Origin: Streptomyces huiliensis
Lineage (GTDB): Bacteria > Actinomycetota > Actinomycetes > Streptomycetales > Streptomycetaceae
DNA length: 47,954 bases
Assembly: GCF_020037025.1 (NCBI RefSeq)
Contig: NZ_JAIQLH010000102.1
Coordinates: 1-47,954 of the forward strand
Direction of reading: 5' to 3'
Of this stretch, positions 1 to 6,773 are shown in pieces; the stretch's first letter is position 1, and every line of letters starts with the position of its first letter. The notes under the pieces were generated by a model. The model had not been told where the DNA came from. It did no database searches and saw only the letters and a list, made by a program, of their open reading frames with translations. Position numbers and translations under genes: made by a program.

Positions 1-1118
1 TAGAGGACGCCGAGGTCGGCCCTGCCGTCGCCGTCGAAGTCGGCCGCGACGGGCTTGGACCGCTTCCAGTCCCAGGACCGGGTGCTCCGCCACCGTTTCA
101 CCGGCTTGTCGAAGCGGGGGCCGTTGCTGGTGAAGGTCCACAGGGCGGTGCGGTTGTTCCCGGCGGCGTCCTGGCCCTCGTCGTAGAGGACGCCGATGTC
201 CGTCCGGCCGTCGCCGTCGAAGTCCCCCGCGGTGACTTTGGAGGCGGCCCAGTCCCAGGAGCCGGTCCCGGCCTCCAGGTTGTCCCACACCTTCACCGGT
301 GCGGCGAACGAGCCCCGGCCCGTGCTCCGCAGCGTCCACAGCGCGGTGTGGTTGTCCTCGCCCTCCCGGTCGTAGCCGTAGAGGATCGCGACGTCCGCCT
401 TGCCGTCACCGTCGAAGTCGCCGGTGGCCTGCCCGGCCGTGCCCCGGTTGGCGACGAAGAAGGAGACACCCGAGGACGTCGGCCCGGTCTGGCCCGCGTC
501 GTTGACCGCACGGGCGGTCACGGTGTGCGGCCCCTCCGCCAGGGTCGTGGTGTCCAGGCCGACGCTGTACGAGGGACCGGACCCACTGGCCGTACCGACC
601 GCGCGGCCGTCCACGAAGAAGACGGCCTCCGTCGGCTTCCCCTCCTCCTCGGCCACGGACGCGGAGAGCGTGACCGTACCGCTGAGGACGCCGCGGTCCT
701 CCGGGCCCGTGACCCGGGTGACGGGAGGAGTGGCCCGCGGGTACGGGTCGACGCCGTCGTTCACCAGGCCCTTCTGACGGGCGCAGGCGCCCCACTGGCT
801 CGCCCCGGAACCCCGGAGGATCCGCTCCGCGACGGTGATCTGCTCCTTCTTGGTCGCCTTGTGCGGGTACTCGGCGAACTCCCGCCCGTTGTAGGCGTCC
901 CAGGTGGGCTTCATGATCTGGAGGCCGCCGTAGTAGGGACCGGCGGGGTTGACGACGGTCCAGTCGCCCGTGCTCTCGCACTGGGCCATCCGCTCCCACA
1001 TCTCCAGGGAGGCGGCGGAGGCGGGAGGGGACGACAGGAGGAACGCTGCGGGGGCGAGGGAGGAGACGAGGACGGCGGCGAGGGCGCGCCGCACGGTGCC
1101 GCGGGGTCTTTGGGGCAT
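1..1118 (-). CDS. Secreted Rpf-like transglycosylase with FG-GAP repeats (3' end outside window)
   Basis: The gene reads leftwards from ATG 1118 and is still open at the window edge (372 codons visible). It opens with a signal peptide (basic MPQRPRGT, a hydrophobic Ala/Val/Leu core, then PASAA). The next ~75 residues are a resuscitation-promoting-factor fold: WERMAQCESTGDW with the catalytic Glu of the CES motif, YYGGLQ, then ITVAERIL and SQWGACA. An Ig-like region follows (about residues 140-225), then at least three FG-GAP/VCBS calcium repeats of the type GDFDGDGKADVAILY. In known Rpf enzymes this fold cleaves peptidoglycan glycan strands. The repeats suggest an extracellular beta-propeller that tethers the enzyme or binds a ligand (inference). 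A plausible AGGA ribosome site lies about 8 bases upstream. Confidence 0.9.
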   Translation of the reverse strand, partial: MPQRPRGTVRRALAAVLVSSLAPAAFLLSSPPASAASLEMWERMAQCESTGDWTVVNPAGPYYGGLQIMKPTWDAYNGREFAEYPHKATKKEQITVAERILRGSGASQWGACARQKGLVNDGVDPYPRATPPVTRVTGPEDRGVLSGTVTLSASVAEEEGKPTEAVFFVDGRAVGTASGSGPSYSVGLDTTTLAEGPHTVTARAVNDAGQTGPTSSGVSFFVANRGTAGQATGDFDGDGKADVAILYGYDREGEDNHTALWTLRSTGRGSFAAPVKVWDNLEAGTGSWDWAASKVTAGDFDGDGRTDIGVLYDEGQDAAGNNRTALWTFTSNGPRFDKPVKRWRSTRSWDWKRSKPVAADFDGDGRADLGVL

Positions 1119-1658
1119 GGGGACATCCTGGGGACGAGCGCAGAGCGCACCGCCGCGAGGGAACGCCTCGCGGTGGTCGCGGCTGCGGGACGGGTGCGTC
1201 AGCCGAGGCCGCCGCCGCGGCCGGCCGCACTGGCGGTACGGGGCCGCGCGATCGACGCCTCTGCCGTCACTGACGAAGCGCGCCACGCGGTTGTGACGAC
1301 GGAGGTGCCGGCCGGCCCCGCGGCCGGCCCGCTTCACCGCCCCGAGCGGGCCGGCGGAAGGTGCCGCCCCCCCAATCCCGGCGACGAGCAGTGACGTCGT
1401 GAGCCGGAGCGCGACGGGGGCGCGGGCGCCCTTGCGTGCCATCACCCGGTGGGGTGTTCCACCCGGCGGGGCAGGATGACCGGACATGCCACGGGTAGTT
1501 TCCGCGGGGATGAGGCGGCATCCATTGCTCACAGCGGATATGCCCCGGTTGTCGATTGCCGGTCGCCGGTCACCGGTTGCCGGTTGCCGGTTGCCGGTTG
1601 CCGGTTGCCGGTTGCCGTCAAGAGGTCAAAGGAAAACGGATCGGGGAGGGAGGCAGAC
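1119..1658. other. Intergenic region with divergent promoters and a 7-bp repeat tract
   Basis: 540 bases lie between the divergent Rpf-like and EF-hand genes. Overlapping open frames here have no recognisable domains. I see only the heptamer tract (annotated separately) and the GGGAGGGAGG ribosome site of the EF-hand gene at about 1644-1653. Confidence 0.6.
1545..1617. repeat. Tandem 7-bp repeat (CCGGTTG)n
   Basis: Six perfect CCGGTTG units run from 1573 to 1614. They are preceded by degenerate units (CCGGTTG, TCGATTG, CCGGTCG, CCGGTCA) from 1545 and followed by a partial unit. The tract ends about 40 bases before the EF-hand start codon, so slippage could alter promoter or leader spacing. 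Confidence 0.9.
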
Positions 1659-2210
1659 ATGCTGGGGGAGATTCAGCAGAGCAACGCCGACCAGGTTTTC
1701 TCCACCCTTGACACCACGCGCGACGGTGTCATCGGAAAGGACGACTTCCAGCGGCTGGCTCAGCGCGTGTGCGCGATGCTGCCGAACGTCGACGCCGCCC
1801 AGGCGGAGGAGATCGACACCAGCGTCGCCGCGTGGTGGAACTACTTCCGGGAGGCCGCCGACAGTGACGGTGACGGGAAGGTGACCCGCCAGGAATTCCT
1901 CGCGGCCGTCGAATCCGGGGTGGAGAGGGGGCAGGAGTACATCGACCGATTCGAGCGGGTCGCCCGCGCGATGATCGCGGCCGCCGACACGGACGGCGAC
2001 GGCCTGCTCGACTCCGAGGAGATCCAGCGGCTCGGCGAGGCGTGGGAGATCCAGGAAACGCACCACGTCGAGACGTTTCGGCGAGTCGACTCCAACGGCG
2101 ACGGACGCATCAGTGTGGACGAAGCCGTCCAGGCCGCTTGTGACATCTTCCTGACCCAGGACCGCACAAGCCCCGGAGCCACTTTGCTGGGCTGGTCCTC
2201 CAGGAACTGA
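1659..2210 (+). CDS. Four-EF-hand calcium-binding protein (calerythrin-like)
   Basis: 183 residues, soluble, no signal peptide. Four EF-hand loops are visible: DTTRDGVIGKDD, DSDGDGKVTRQE, DTDGDGLLDSEE and DSNGDGRISVDE. Loops 2-4 have canonical Asp/Asn at positions 1, 3 and 5 and Glu at 12. Loop 1 has Thr at 3 and Asp at 12, so it may bind weakly or prefer Mg2+. Size and loop layout match actinobacterial calerythrin/CalD-type cytosolic calcium sensors or buffers. The frame is open further upstream, but ATG 1659 follows a strong GGGAGGGAGG site and the protein family starts here. The next gene on the same strand begins 73 bases downstream, so co-transcription with the FAD oxidoreductase operon is possible but unproven. 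Confidence 0.9.
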   Translation: MLGEIQQSNADQVFSTLDTTRDGVIGKDDFQRLAQRVCAMLPNVDAAQAEEIDTSVAAWWNYFREAADSDGDGKVTRQEFLAAVESGVERGQEYIDRFERVARAMIAAADTDGDGLLDSEEIQRLGEAWEIQETHHVETFRRVDSNGDGRISVDEAVQAACDIFLTQDRTSPGATLLGWSSRN

Positions 2211-2283
2211 CCCGCCGGCCGAACCTCTCGGCTGCGCTTTCTCCAGCCCGGGCCACCGCATTCGTCATAGCAGAAGGGATTCC

Positions 2284-3552
2284 ATGGCACGGGTGAAGAC
2301 CGCCGTGATCGGAGCGGGAATCAGTGGCCTGACGGCAGCCTATACGCTCCGAAAGTCCCACGACGTCACGGTGTTCGAGGCCGGGCCACACAGCGGAGGC
2401 AACGCCCACACGGTCGACGTACCGGCCCCTGACGGCACACGTCTGGCGATCGATACCGGTGTCGTCCGCTTGCACGAGAACGGCGACCGGGAATTGCTGA
2501 GGCTGTGCGAGGAGCTCGGCGCGTCCCCGGTCCCCGTCCCGGAAGGGGTTCCCGCCACTGCGATCCGGTGCGGCGGGTGCGGGTTCTCGTTCACCTGGCC
2601 GGGAGCGACCTCGCCGGACGGGCCGGCGGCGCGGCCTGACGTCCCGTCGGCAAAGCGGACCAAATTCACCGAGGACTTCCGGAAGTTCGGACACCTGGCG
2701 CGGGAGGGGACGCAGACCTCACTGACCGTCGACGACCTCGTCCGGGAACGGGGATTCTCTCCCTACTTCATCGAGCACGTGGTGGTTCCCCTGATCTGTG
2801 TGGCCCGCGCGGTCTCGCCTCCCGCCGCACGACGGTTCTCGGCAGCCCTCGCGTTCGGCACGTCGCTCCGCTTCGGCATGTCCCCTGGGATGCCGTCCTC
2901 CGGCTGGATGCGCATGGCCGGCGGTACCCGCACCTATGTCGACCGGCTCGCCGATGGTGCCGCGTTCCGCCTGTCCACCCCGGTGGACGCGGTCACCCGC
3001 ACCGCCGCCGGCGTCGACATCCGCGACGCGTCCGGCACCCCGCACCACTTCGACAAGGCCGTCCTCGCGGTCCCCGCCGACCGGGCACTGCGCATGCTCA
3101 CCCATCCCACCCCCGCCCAGTCCACCGCCCTGGGCGCCATCCCCTACGACTACAACGAGTGGATCCTGCACACCGACAGCCGACTCCGGGGGGCCGACGC
3201 GAGCGTCGCGTACCACATGGGTTCCTGCGCCGATGAAAGCGCCGATGAACGTGCCGAGATCACCCTGCACCACAACGCCGCACAAGAGATTCCCGGCCCG
3301 GTGGCCTACCTCACCACCATGACCCGGGGCGGGGCACGTCCTGACCCCCGGCGCGTCCTGGACTCCCGTACCCATGGCTGTGCCGTCGTCACCCCCGGAG
3401 CCGCGGCCGCCATGGCGCGACTGCCCGACATCGGCGACAGCACCCTGGCCTTCGCCGGCGCGTACTTCGAACCCGCCTGCGGACAGGGCGCGGGGTTCGT
3501 CGCCGGCCGGAACGCCGCTCACCGCCTCCTCGCGGATCGGGACACTCCGTGA
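2284..3552 (+). CDS. FAD-dependent oxidoreductase (amine oxidase/COG2907-like)
   Basis: 422 residues. An N-terminal Rossmann FAD site, AVIGAGISGLTAAY, is followed by the VFEAGPHSGG ribose-binding segment. The C-terminus carries DSTLAFAGAYFEPACGQGAG, typical of the flavin amine oxidase/phytoene-desaturase superfamily in which the last motif closes over the flavin. It resembles the COG2907 predicted NAD/FAD-binding proteins. The substrate cannot be read from sequence. It is the first gene of a four-gene run: its TGA overlaps the GTG of the aldo/keto reductase (GTGA), and the run ends with an aromatic prenyltransferase, so oxidation or desaturation of a small aromatic or its precursor is a reasonable inference. 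The start follows AGAAGGGATTCC. Confidence 0.8.
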   Translation: MARVKTAVIGAGISGLTAAYTLRKSHDVTVFEAGPHSGGNAHTVDVPAPDGTRLAIDTGVVRLHENGDRELLRLCEELGASPVPVPEGVPATAIRCGGCGFSFTWPGATSPDGPAARPDVPSAKRTKFTEDFRKFGHLAREGTQTSLTVDDLVRERGFSPYFIEHVVVPLICVARAVSPPAARRFSAALAFGTSLRFGMSPGMPSSGWMRMAGGTRTYVDRLADGAAFRLSTPVDAVTRTAAGVDIRDASGTPHHFDKAVLAVPADRALRMLTHPTPAQSTALGAIPYDYNEWILHTDSRLRGADASVAYHMGSCADESADERAEITLHHNAAQEIPGPVAYLTTMTRGGARPDPRRVLDSRTHGCAVVTPGAAAAMARLPDIGDSTLAFAGAYFEPACGQGAGFVAGRNAAHRLLADRDTP

Positions 3553-4517
3553 CCACTTCCCTGACCTCACTGCCCACGACGTTCACCCTGGGCGGCGATC
3601 TGACCGTCAACCGCTTCGGCTACGGCGCCATGCACCTGACGGGCCCAGGCGTATGGGGCCCGCCCGGCGATCCCGACAACGCCATCCGTCTCCTGCGCCA
3701 CGCGGTTCACGAACGCGGCGTCAACTTCATCGACACCGCCGACTCCTACGGTCCGGGACACAACGAGGAGATCATCCGCAGGGCCCTGCACCCCTACCCC
3801 GAGGACCTGGTGATCGCGACCAAAGGCGGCATGCTGCGCACCGGGCCCGACGACTGGGCACACGCCAAGGACCGCGCGCCCTACACCGTCGCGCTGGGCC
3901 GGCCCGCCTACCTGCGCCAACAGGTCGAACTCAGCCTCCACCGGCTGGGCCGCGACCGCATCGACCTCTACCAGCTCCACCGCATCGACCCGCTGGTCCC
4001 CCTGGCCGACCAGCTCGGCGTCCTCGCCGACCTGCGACGGCAAGGAAAGATCCGCCATCTGGGGCTGTCCGGACAACCCGGGGTCACCGTCGAGCAGCTG
4101 GAACAGGCCCGCCGCATCGTGGACATCGCGGCGGTGCAGAACCTCTACAACATCGCCGACCGCTCCGGCGAAGCGGCCCTCGCACACACCGAGCGGCTCG
4201 GCATCGCCTTCATCCCCTGGTTCCCCCTGGGCCACGGAGAACTGGTCGGACCGAACGGCGTCCTGACCCGGGCCGCCGCCCGCCACCCCTTCACCGGCGC
4301 TCAGCTGGGCCTCGCCTGGCTGCTGCGGCGTTCACCGAACGTCCTGCTCATCCCCGGGACCACCTCGATCGCCCACCTCGACGAGAACCTCGACGCCTCG
4401 CGGGTTCGGCTCACCGACGCCCAGTGGGCGGAAGCCGAAGCCCTGTGTACCCAGGCCGGGCCCTGGTGCCCCGCCCCTGCCGCCGCTCCCGCACGGGACG
4501 AGAAGGAGCCCGCGTGA
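3549..4517 (+). CDS. Aldo/keto reductase
   Basis: 322 residues, TIM-barrel AKR family, NADPH-dependent carbonyl reduction. The catalytic tetrad is visible: Asp and Tyr in DTADSYG, Lys in ATKGG, and His in LYQLHRID. LLIPGTTS near the C-terminus is the usual cofactor-phosphate segment. It starts at GTG 3549, overlapping the preceding stop by 4 bases. Its own TGA overlaps the GTG of the SnoaL-like gene in the same way, so translation of the operon is coupled. The likely role is reduction of an intermediate made or oxidised by the neighbouring enzymes (inference from context). Confidence 0.9.
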   Translation: MTTSLTSLPTTFTLGGDLTVNRFGYGAMHLTGPGVWGPPGDPDNAIRLLRHAVHERGVNFIDTADSYGPGHNEEIIRRALHPYPEDLVIATKGGMLRTGPDDWAHAKDRAPYTVALGRPAYLRQQVELSLHRLGRDRIDLYQLHRIDPLVPLADQLGVLADLRRQGKIRHLGLSGQPGVTVEQLEQARRIVDIAAVQNLYNIADRSGEAALAHTERLGIAFIPWFPLGHGELVGPNGVLTRAAARHPFTGAQLGLAWLLRRSPNVLLIPGTTSIAHLDENLDASRVRLTDAQWAEAEALCTQAGPWCPAPAAAPARDEKEPA

Positions 4518-4942
4518 CCACTCCCCACCCCGCCCACGCTCCCGAGCACCCGCACGTGGCGATCCTGCGCGCCATCTACGCCGACCTGTCGCGGTTCCCC
4601 GAGTACGCCGCCGACGACATCGTCCTGCACCGCGCCGACCGCCGTGCCGAGGACCCACCGGTGTGCCGGGGCATCGACGCCGTACTCGCCCACGAACAGG
4701 CCCTCGTCCGCCTGACCGCACACACCCTGACCATGGACGTGTCCCACATCGCGGCCACCGACCACTTCGGGGCCGTCCTCGGTGTCCTGCGGGCGACACA
4801 CCCGCGCCCCTTCGCCATGCCCTTCTGCGGGCTGTGGCGGTTCGCGGACGGACGCGTCGTCGAGCACTGGGAGAACGCCTACGACCCGGCCGCCCTCCAG
4901 GACCTCTTCGCCCGGCCCACCCCGCCCAAGGCGTCCGCCTGA
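4514..4942 (+). CDS. SnoaL/NTF2-like small protein
   Basis: 142 residues with the alpha+beta cone pattern of the SnoaL/NTF2 superfamily: an N-terminal helix (VAILRAIYADLSRF), a central HTLTMDVSHI strand, and the diagnostic end FCGLWRFADGRVVEHWENAYDP. Members include polyketide cyclases, isomerases and ligand-binding proteins. The exact activity is not readable. GTG 4514 is preceded by GAAGGAG and overlaps the aldo/keto reductase stop (GTGA). Its position between a reductase and a prenyltransferase fits a tailoring or cyclase role. Confidence 0.8.
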   Translation: MTTPHPAHAPEHPHVAILRAIYADLSRFPEYAADDIVLHRADRRAEDPPVCRGIDAVLAHEQALVRLTAHTLTMDVSHIAATDHFGAVLGVLRATHPRPFAMPFCGLWRFADGRVVEHWENAYDPAALQDLFARPTPPKASA

Positions 4943-5021
4943 CCACCGTATGCCGCACCCGTCCCGGGAAGCACCGAACCACGGGAAGCGCCGAACACGG
5001 CCGAAGAGAGGCGGACTGCCC

Positions 5022-5894
5022 GTGAACGTCGACCGAGACAAGCTGAGGCAGGACATCCGGCTCTGCGCGCACATCGCCGGAGTCGCCTGCGACGCCGACT
5101 TCGTCAGCCGCTCCGTCGAGGCTTTCGACGACATCCTGGACAGCGCCTGGATGGGAATGCGCACGACGACGCACCCGGAAGCGGCACGGAAGCTGAGCTG
5201 GCGCCTCATCCACCAGCGGCCGGTCCCTCCGTTGGAGCGGGCGAGGCAGGCCGGCCTGCGCTCCGGGAGAATGCCTCCCATGGAACGCCTCCTCAAGGCA
5301 CTCGAGGAGCGGTTCCCCTTGATCTGGGGACTCGACCTCGACGTCGACGGCACGCTGGAGAAGATCTGGGCCGGATTCCCCGGCGGGGTACCGATCGACG
5401 AACTCCTGGACGTCCCGGGCTTTCCCGCCGGCGTCGCCGCGGTGAAGCGGGTCATGGACCGCGCCACTCTCGTCGGATTCCACCTCGGCAAGGCCTACCT
5501 CAACGTGTACGCGCAGGTCTTCCCGCAGGGCACCCTGACCGCCCGCCGTATGCACGACCTCGTCGCCGAACTCGGCTTCCCCTCCCCGACGGCAGCGGAA
5601 CTGGCCTGCGCCACCCACGCCTTCAGCGTCTACGAGACCTACCCCTACGGCCGCGAGGGCACGTCGCCCTCGCGCATCTCCTTCTCCACCCGCTGCACAC
5701 CGGACGAGGTGCCGGCACACCTTCACCCACTACTGAGGAGATTCACCGACGAGGCACCGTTCGCCACCGGTGCGCGCCACTTCCTCTTCTACCCCGACTA
5801 CAGCGCGAGGGGGCGGAACTTCAAGATCTCGACGGACTACCTCGGCAATCAGCCGCAGATCCTGAAGGCCCTGCTGCCCGCCGAACGGCAGTAG
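5022..5894 (+). CDS. ABBA-fold aromatic prenyltransferase (NphB/CloQ family)
   Basis: 290 residues from GTG 5022, close to the 300-325 typical of the family. Segments align by eye with NphB: the opening LCAHIAGVACDAD (NphB AAGLLGVACARD), residues 103-118 GLDLDVDG...KIWAGFP (NphB AIDGEV...YAFFP), 156-166 GKAYLNVYAQV (NphB KRQVNLYFSEL), 177-203 MHDLVAELGF...AFSVYETYP (NphB LVRELGL...SFSVYPT), and the closing FYPDY...NFKISTDYLG. No DDxxD motif is present, as expected: ABBA enzymes attach DMAPP/GPP to aromatic acceptors with basic and tyrosine residues and are soluble. An in-frame ATG at 4950 would add 24 residues, but GTG 5022 has an AGAGG site and fits the family N-terminus better. The acceptor is unknown: no type III PKS, phenazine or indole pathway gene lies in the window. 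Confidence 0.8.
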   Translation: MNVDRDKLRQDIRLCAHIAGVACDADFVSRSVEAFDDILDSAWMGMRTTTHPEAARKLSWRLIHQRPVPPLERARQAGLRSGRMPPMERLLKALEERFPLIWGLDLDVDGTLEKIWAGFPGGVPIDELLDVPGFPAGVAAVKRVMDRATLVGFHLGKAYLNVYAQVFPQGTLTARRMHDLVAELGFPSPTAAELACATHAFSVYETYPYGREGTSPSRISFSTRCTPDEVPAHLHPLLRRFTDEAPFATGARHFLFYPDYSARGRNFKISTDYLGNQPQILKALLPAERQ

Positions 5895-5951
5895 CGCCGA
5901 GAACCACGGCCCGTTCGCCGCCCGCCGCCCGCCGCCGCCTGGCTCGAGAGT

Positions 5952-5969
5952 GGTAGGGCTATCCCTACC
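5952..5969. promoter_or_regulatory. Perfect palindrome upstream of ABC/two-component operon
   Basis: GGTAGGG (5952-5958), a CTAT spacer and CCCTACC (5963-5969) form a perfect 7-bp-arm inverted repeat 58 bases before the ABC ATPase start. The same transcription unit ends in a NarL-type response regulator. The palindrome is a candidate operator for that regulator (inference). It is too short and lacks a T-run, so a terminator is less likely. Confidence 0.5.
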
Positions 5970-6026
5970 TCCACATTACGAGCGGGCCATGTAGGCGTGC
6001 GGTTTCGTTCCGGCGAGGCTGGGATC

Positions 6027-6773
6027 ATGTACCTCGCGAGTGATTCGGCGGCCGCCGCGGTCGAGCTGGAAGATGTGTCGAAGACGTACCCCGGCGGTGG
6101 TGGGACGCCCGCGCTGCGGGGAGTGAGCGCACGGCTGTCGGCCGGGACGTTCTCGGCTGTGATGGGTCCTTCCGGGTCCGGGAAGTCGACGCTGCTGAAC
6201 TGTGCCGCGGGTCTTGAGCGCCCCAGCGCCGGGAGGGTCCGGCTGGCCGGGGAGGACATCGGTGCGCTGCGGGAGCCGGCGTTGACGCGTGCGCGCCGTC
6301 GCCGGGCGGGTTTCGTGTTCCAGTCGTTCAACCTGGTCCCGGCGTTGTCGGTGTGGCAGAACGTGCTGTTGCCGCAGCGTCTGGCCGGAGTGCGGCCCGA
6401 CCGGCGGTGGGCGGACGAGGTCCTCGCCCGGGTGGGACTGTCGGGGCGCCGGAACGCCCGCCCCGACCAGCTCTCGGGCGGGCAGCAGCAGCGGGTGGCG
6501 GTCGCGCGGGCGCTGGCCGGGCGACCGCAGGTGCTCTTCGCCGATGAGCCGACCGGAGCGCTGGACCTGTCGGCCGGGCACGAGGTGTTGGCGCTGCTGC
6601 GGGAGGCGGTGGACGAGCTGGGCCAGACGGTGGTCATGGTCACACACGACCCGGCCGCCGCCGCCTGGGCGGACCAGGTCCTCTTCCTCGCCGACGGCCG
6701 GGTCCATTCCTCCCTCCAGGACGTTTCGGCCGCGGAGGTCGCCGCCGTGATGACGGAGCTGAGCGCCCGATGA
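6027..6773 (+). CDS. ABC transporter ATPase (MacB/LolD type)
   Basis: 248 residues. Walker A GPSGSGKS, Q-loop in VFQSFNLVPALSV, signature LSGGQQQRVAVARAL, Walker B VLFADEPTGALD and H-loop VMVTHD are all present. The EPTGALD form is typical of MacB/LolD/BceA ATPases that pair with FtsX-type permeases. ATG 6027 is chosen, with GAGGCTGGG just upstream; a GTG at 5997 is possible. The stop overlaps the permease start (ATGA at 6770). With the downstream kinase and regulator it forms a stress- or antibiotic-responsive export module. Confidence 0.93.
   Translation: MYLASDSAAAAVELEDVSKTYPGGGGTPALRGVSARLSAGTFSAVMGPSGSGKSTLLNCAAGLERPSAGRVRLAGEDIGALREPALTRARRRRAGFVFQSFNLVPALSVWQNVLLPQRLAGVRPDRRWADEVLARVGLSGRRNARPDQLSGGQQQRVAVARALAGRPQVLFADEPTGALDLSAGHEVLALLREAVDELGQTVVMVTHDPAAAAWADQVLFLADGRVHSSLQDVSAAEVAAVMTELSAR

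Noticed and set aside
5952..5969. Palindrome as terminator of the prenyltransferase operon
   Set aside because: The stem is only 7 bp with no T-run, and it lies nearer to the downstream start than to the upstream stop; an operator is more likely.
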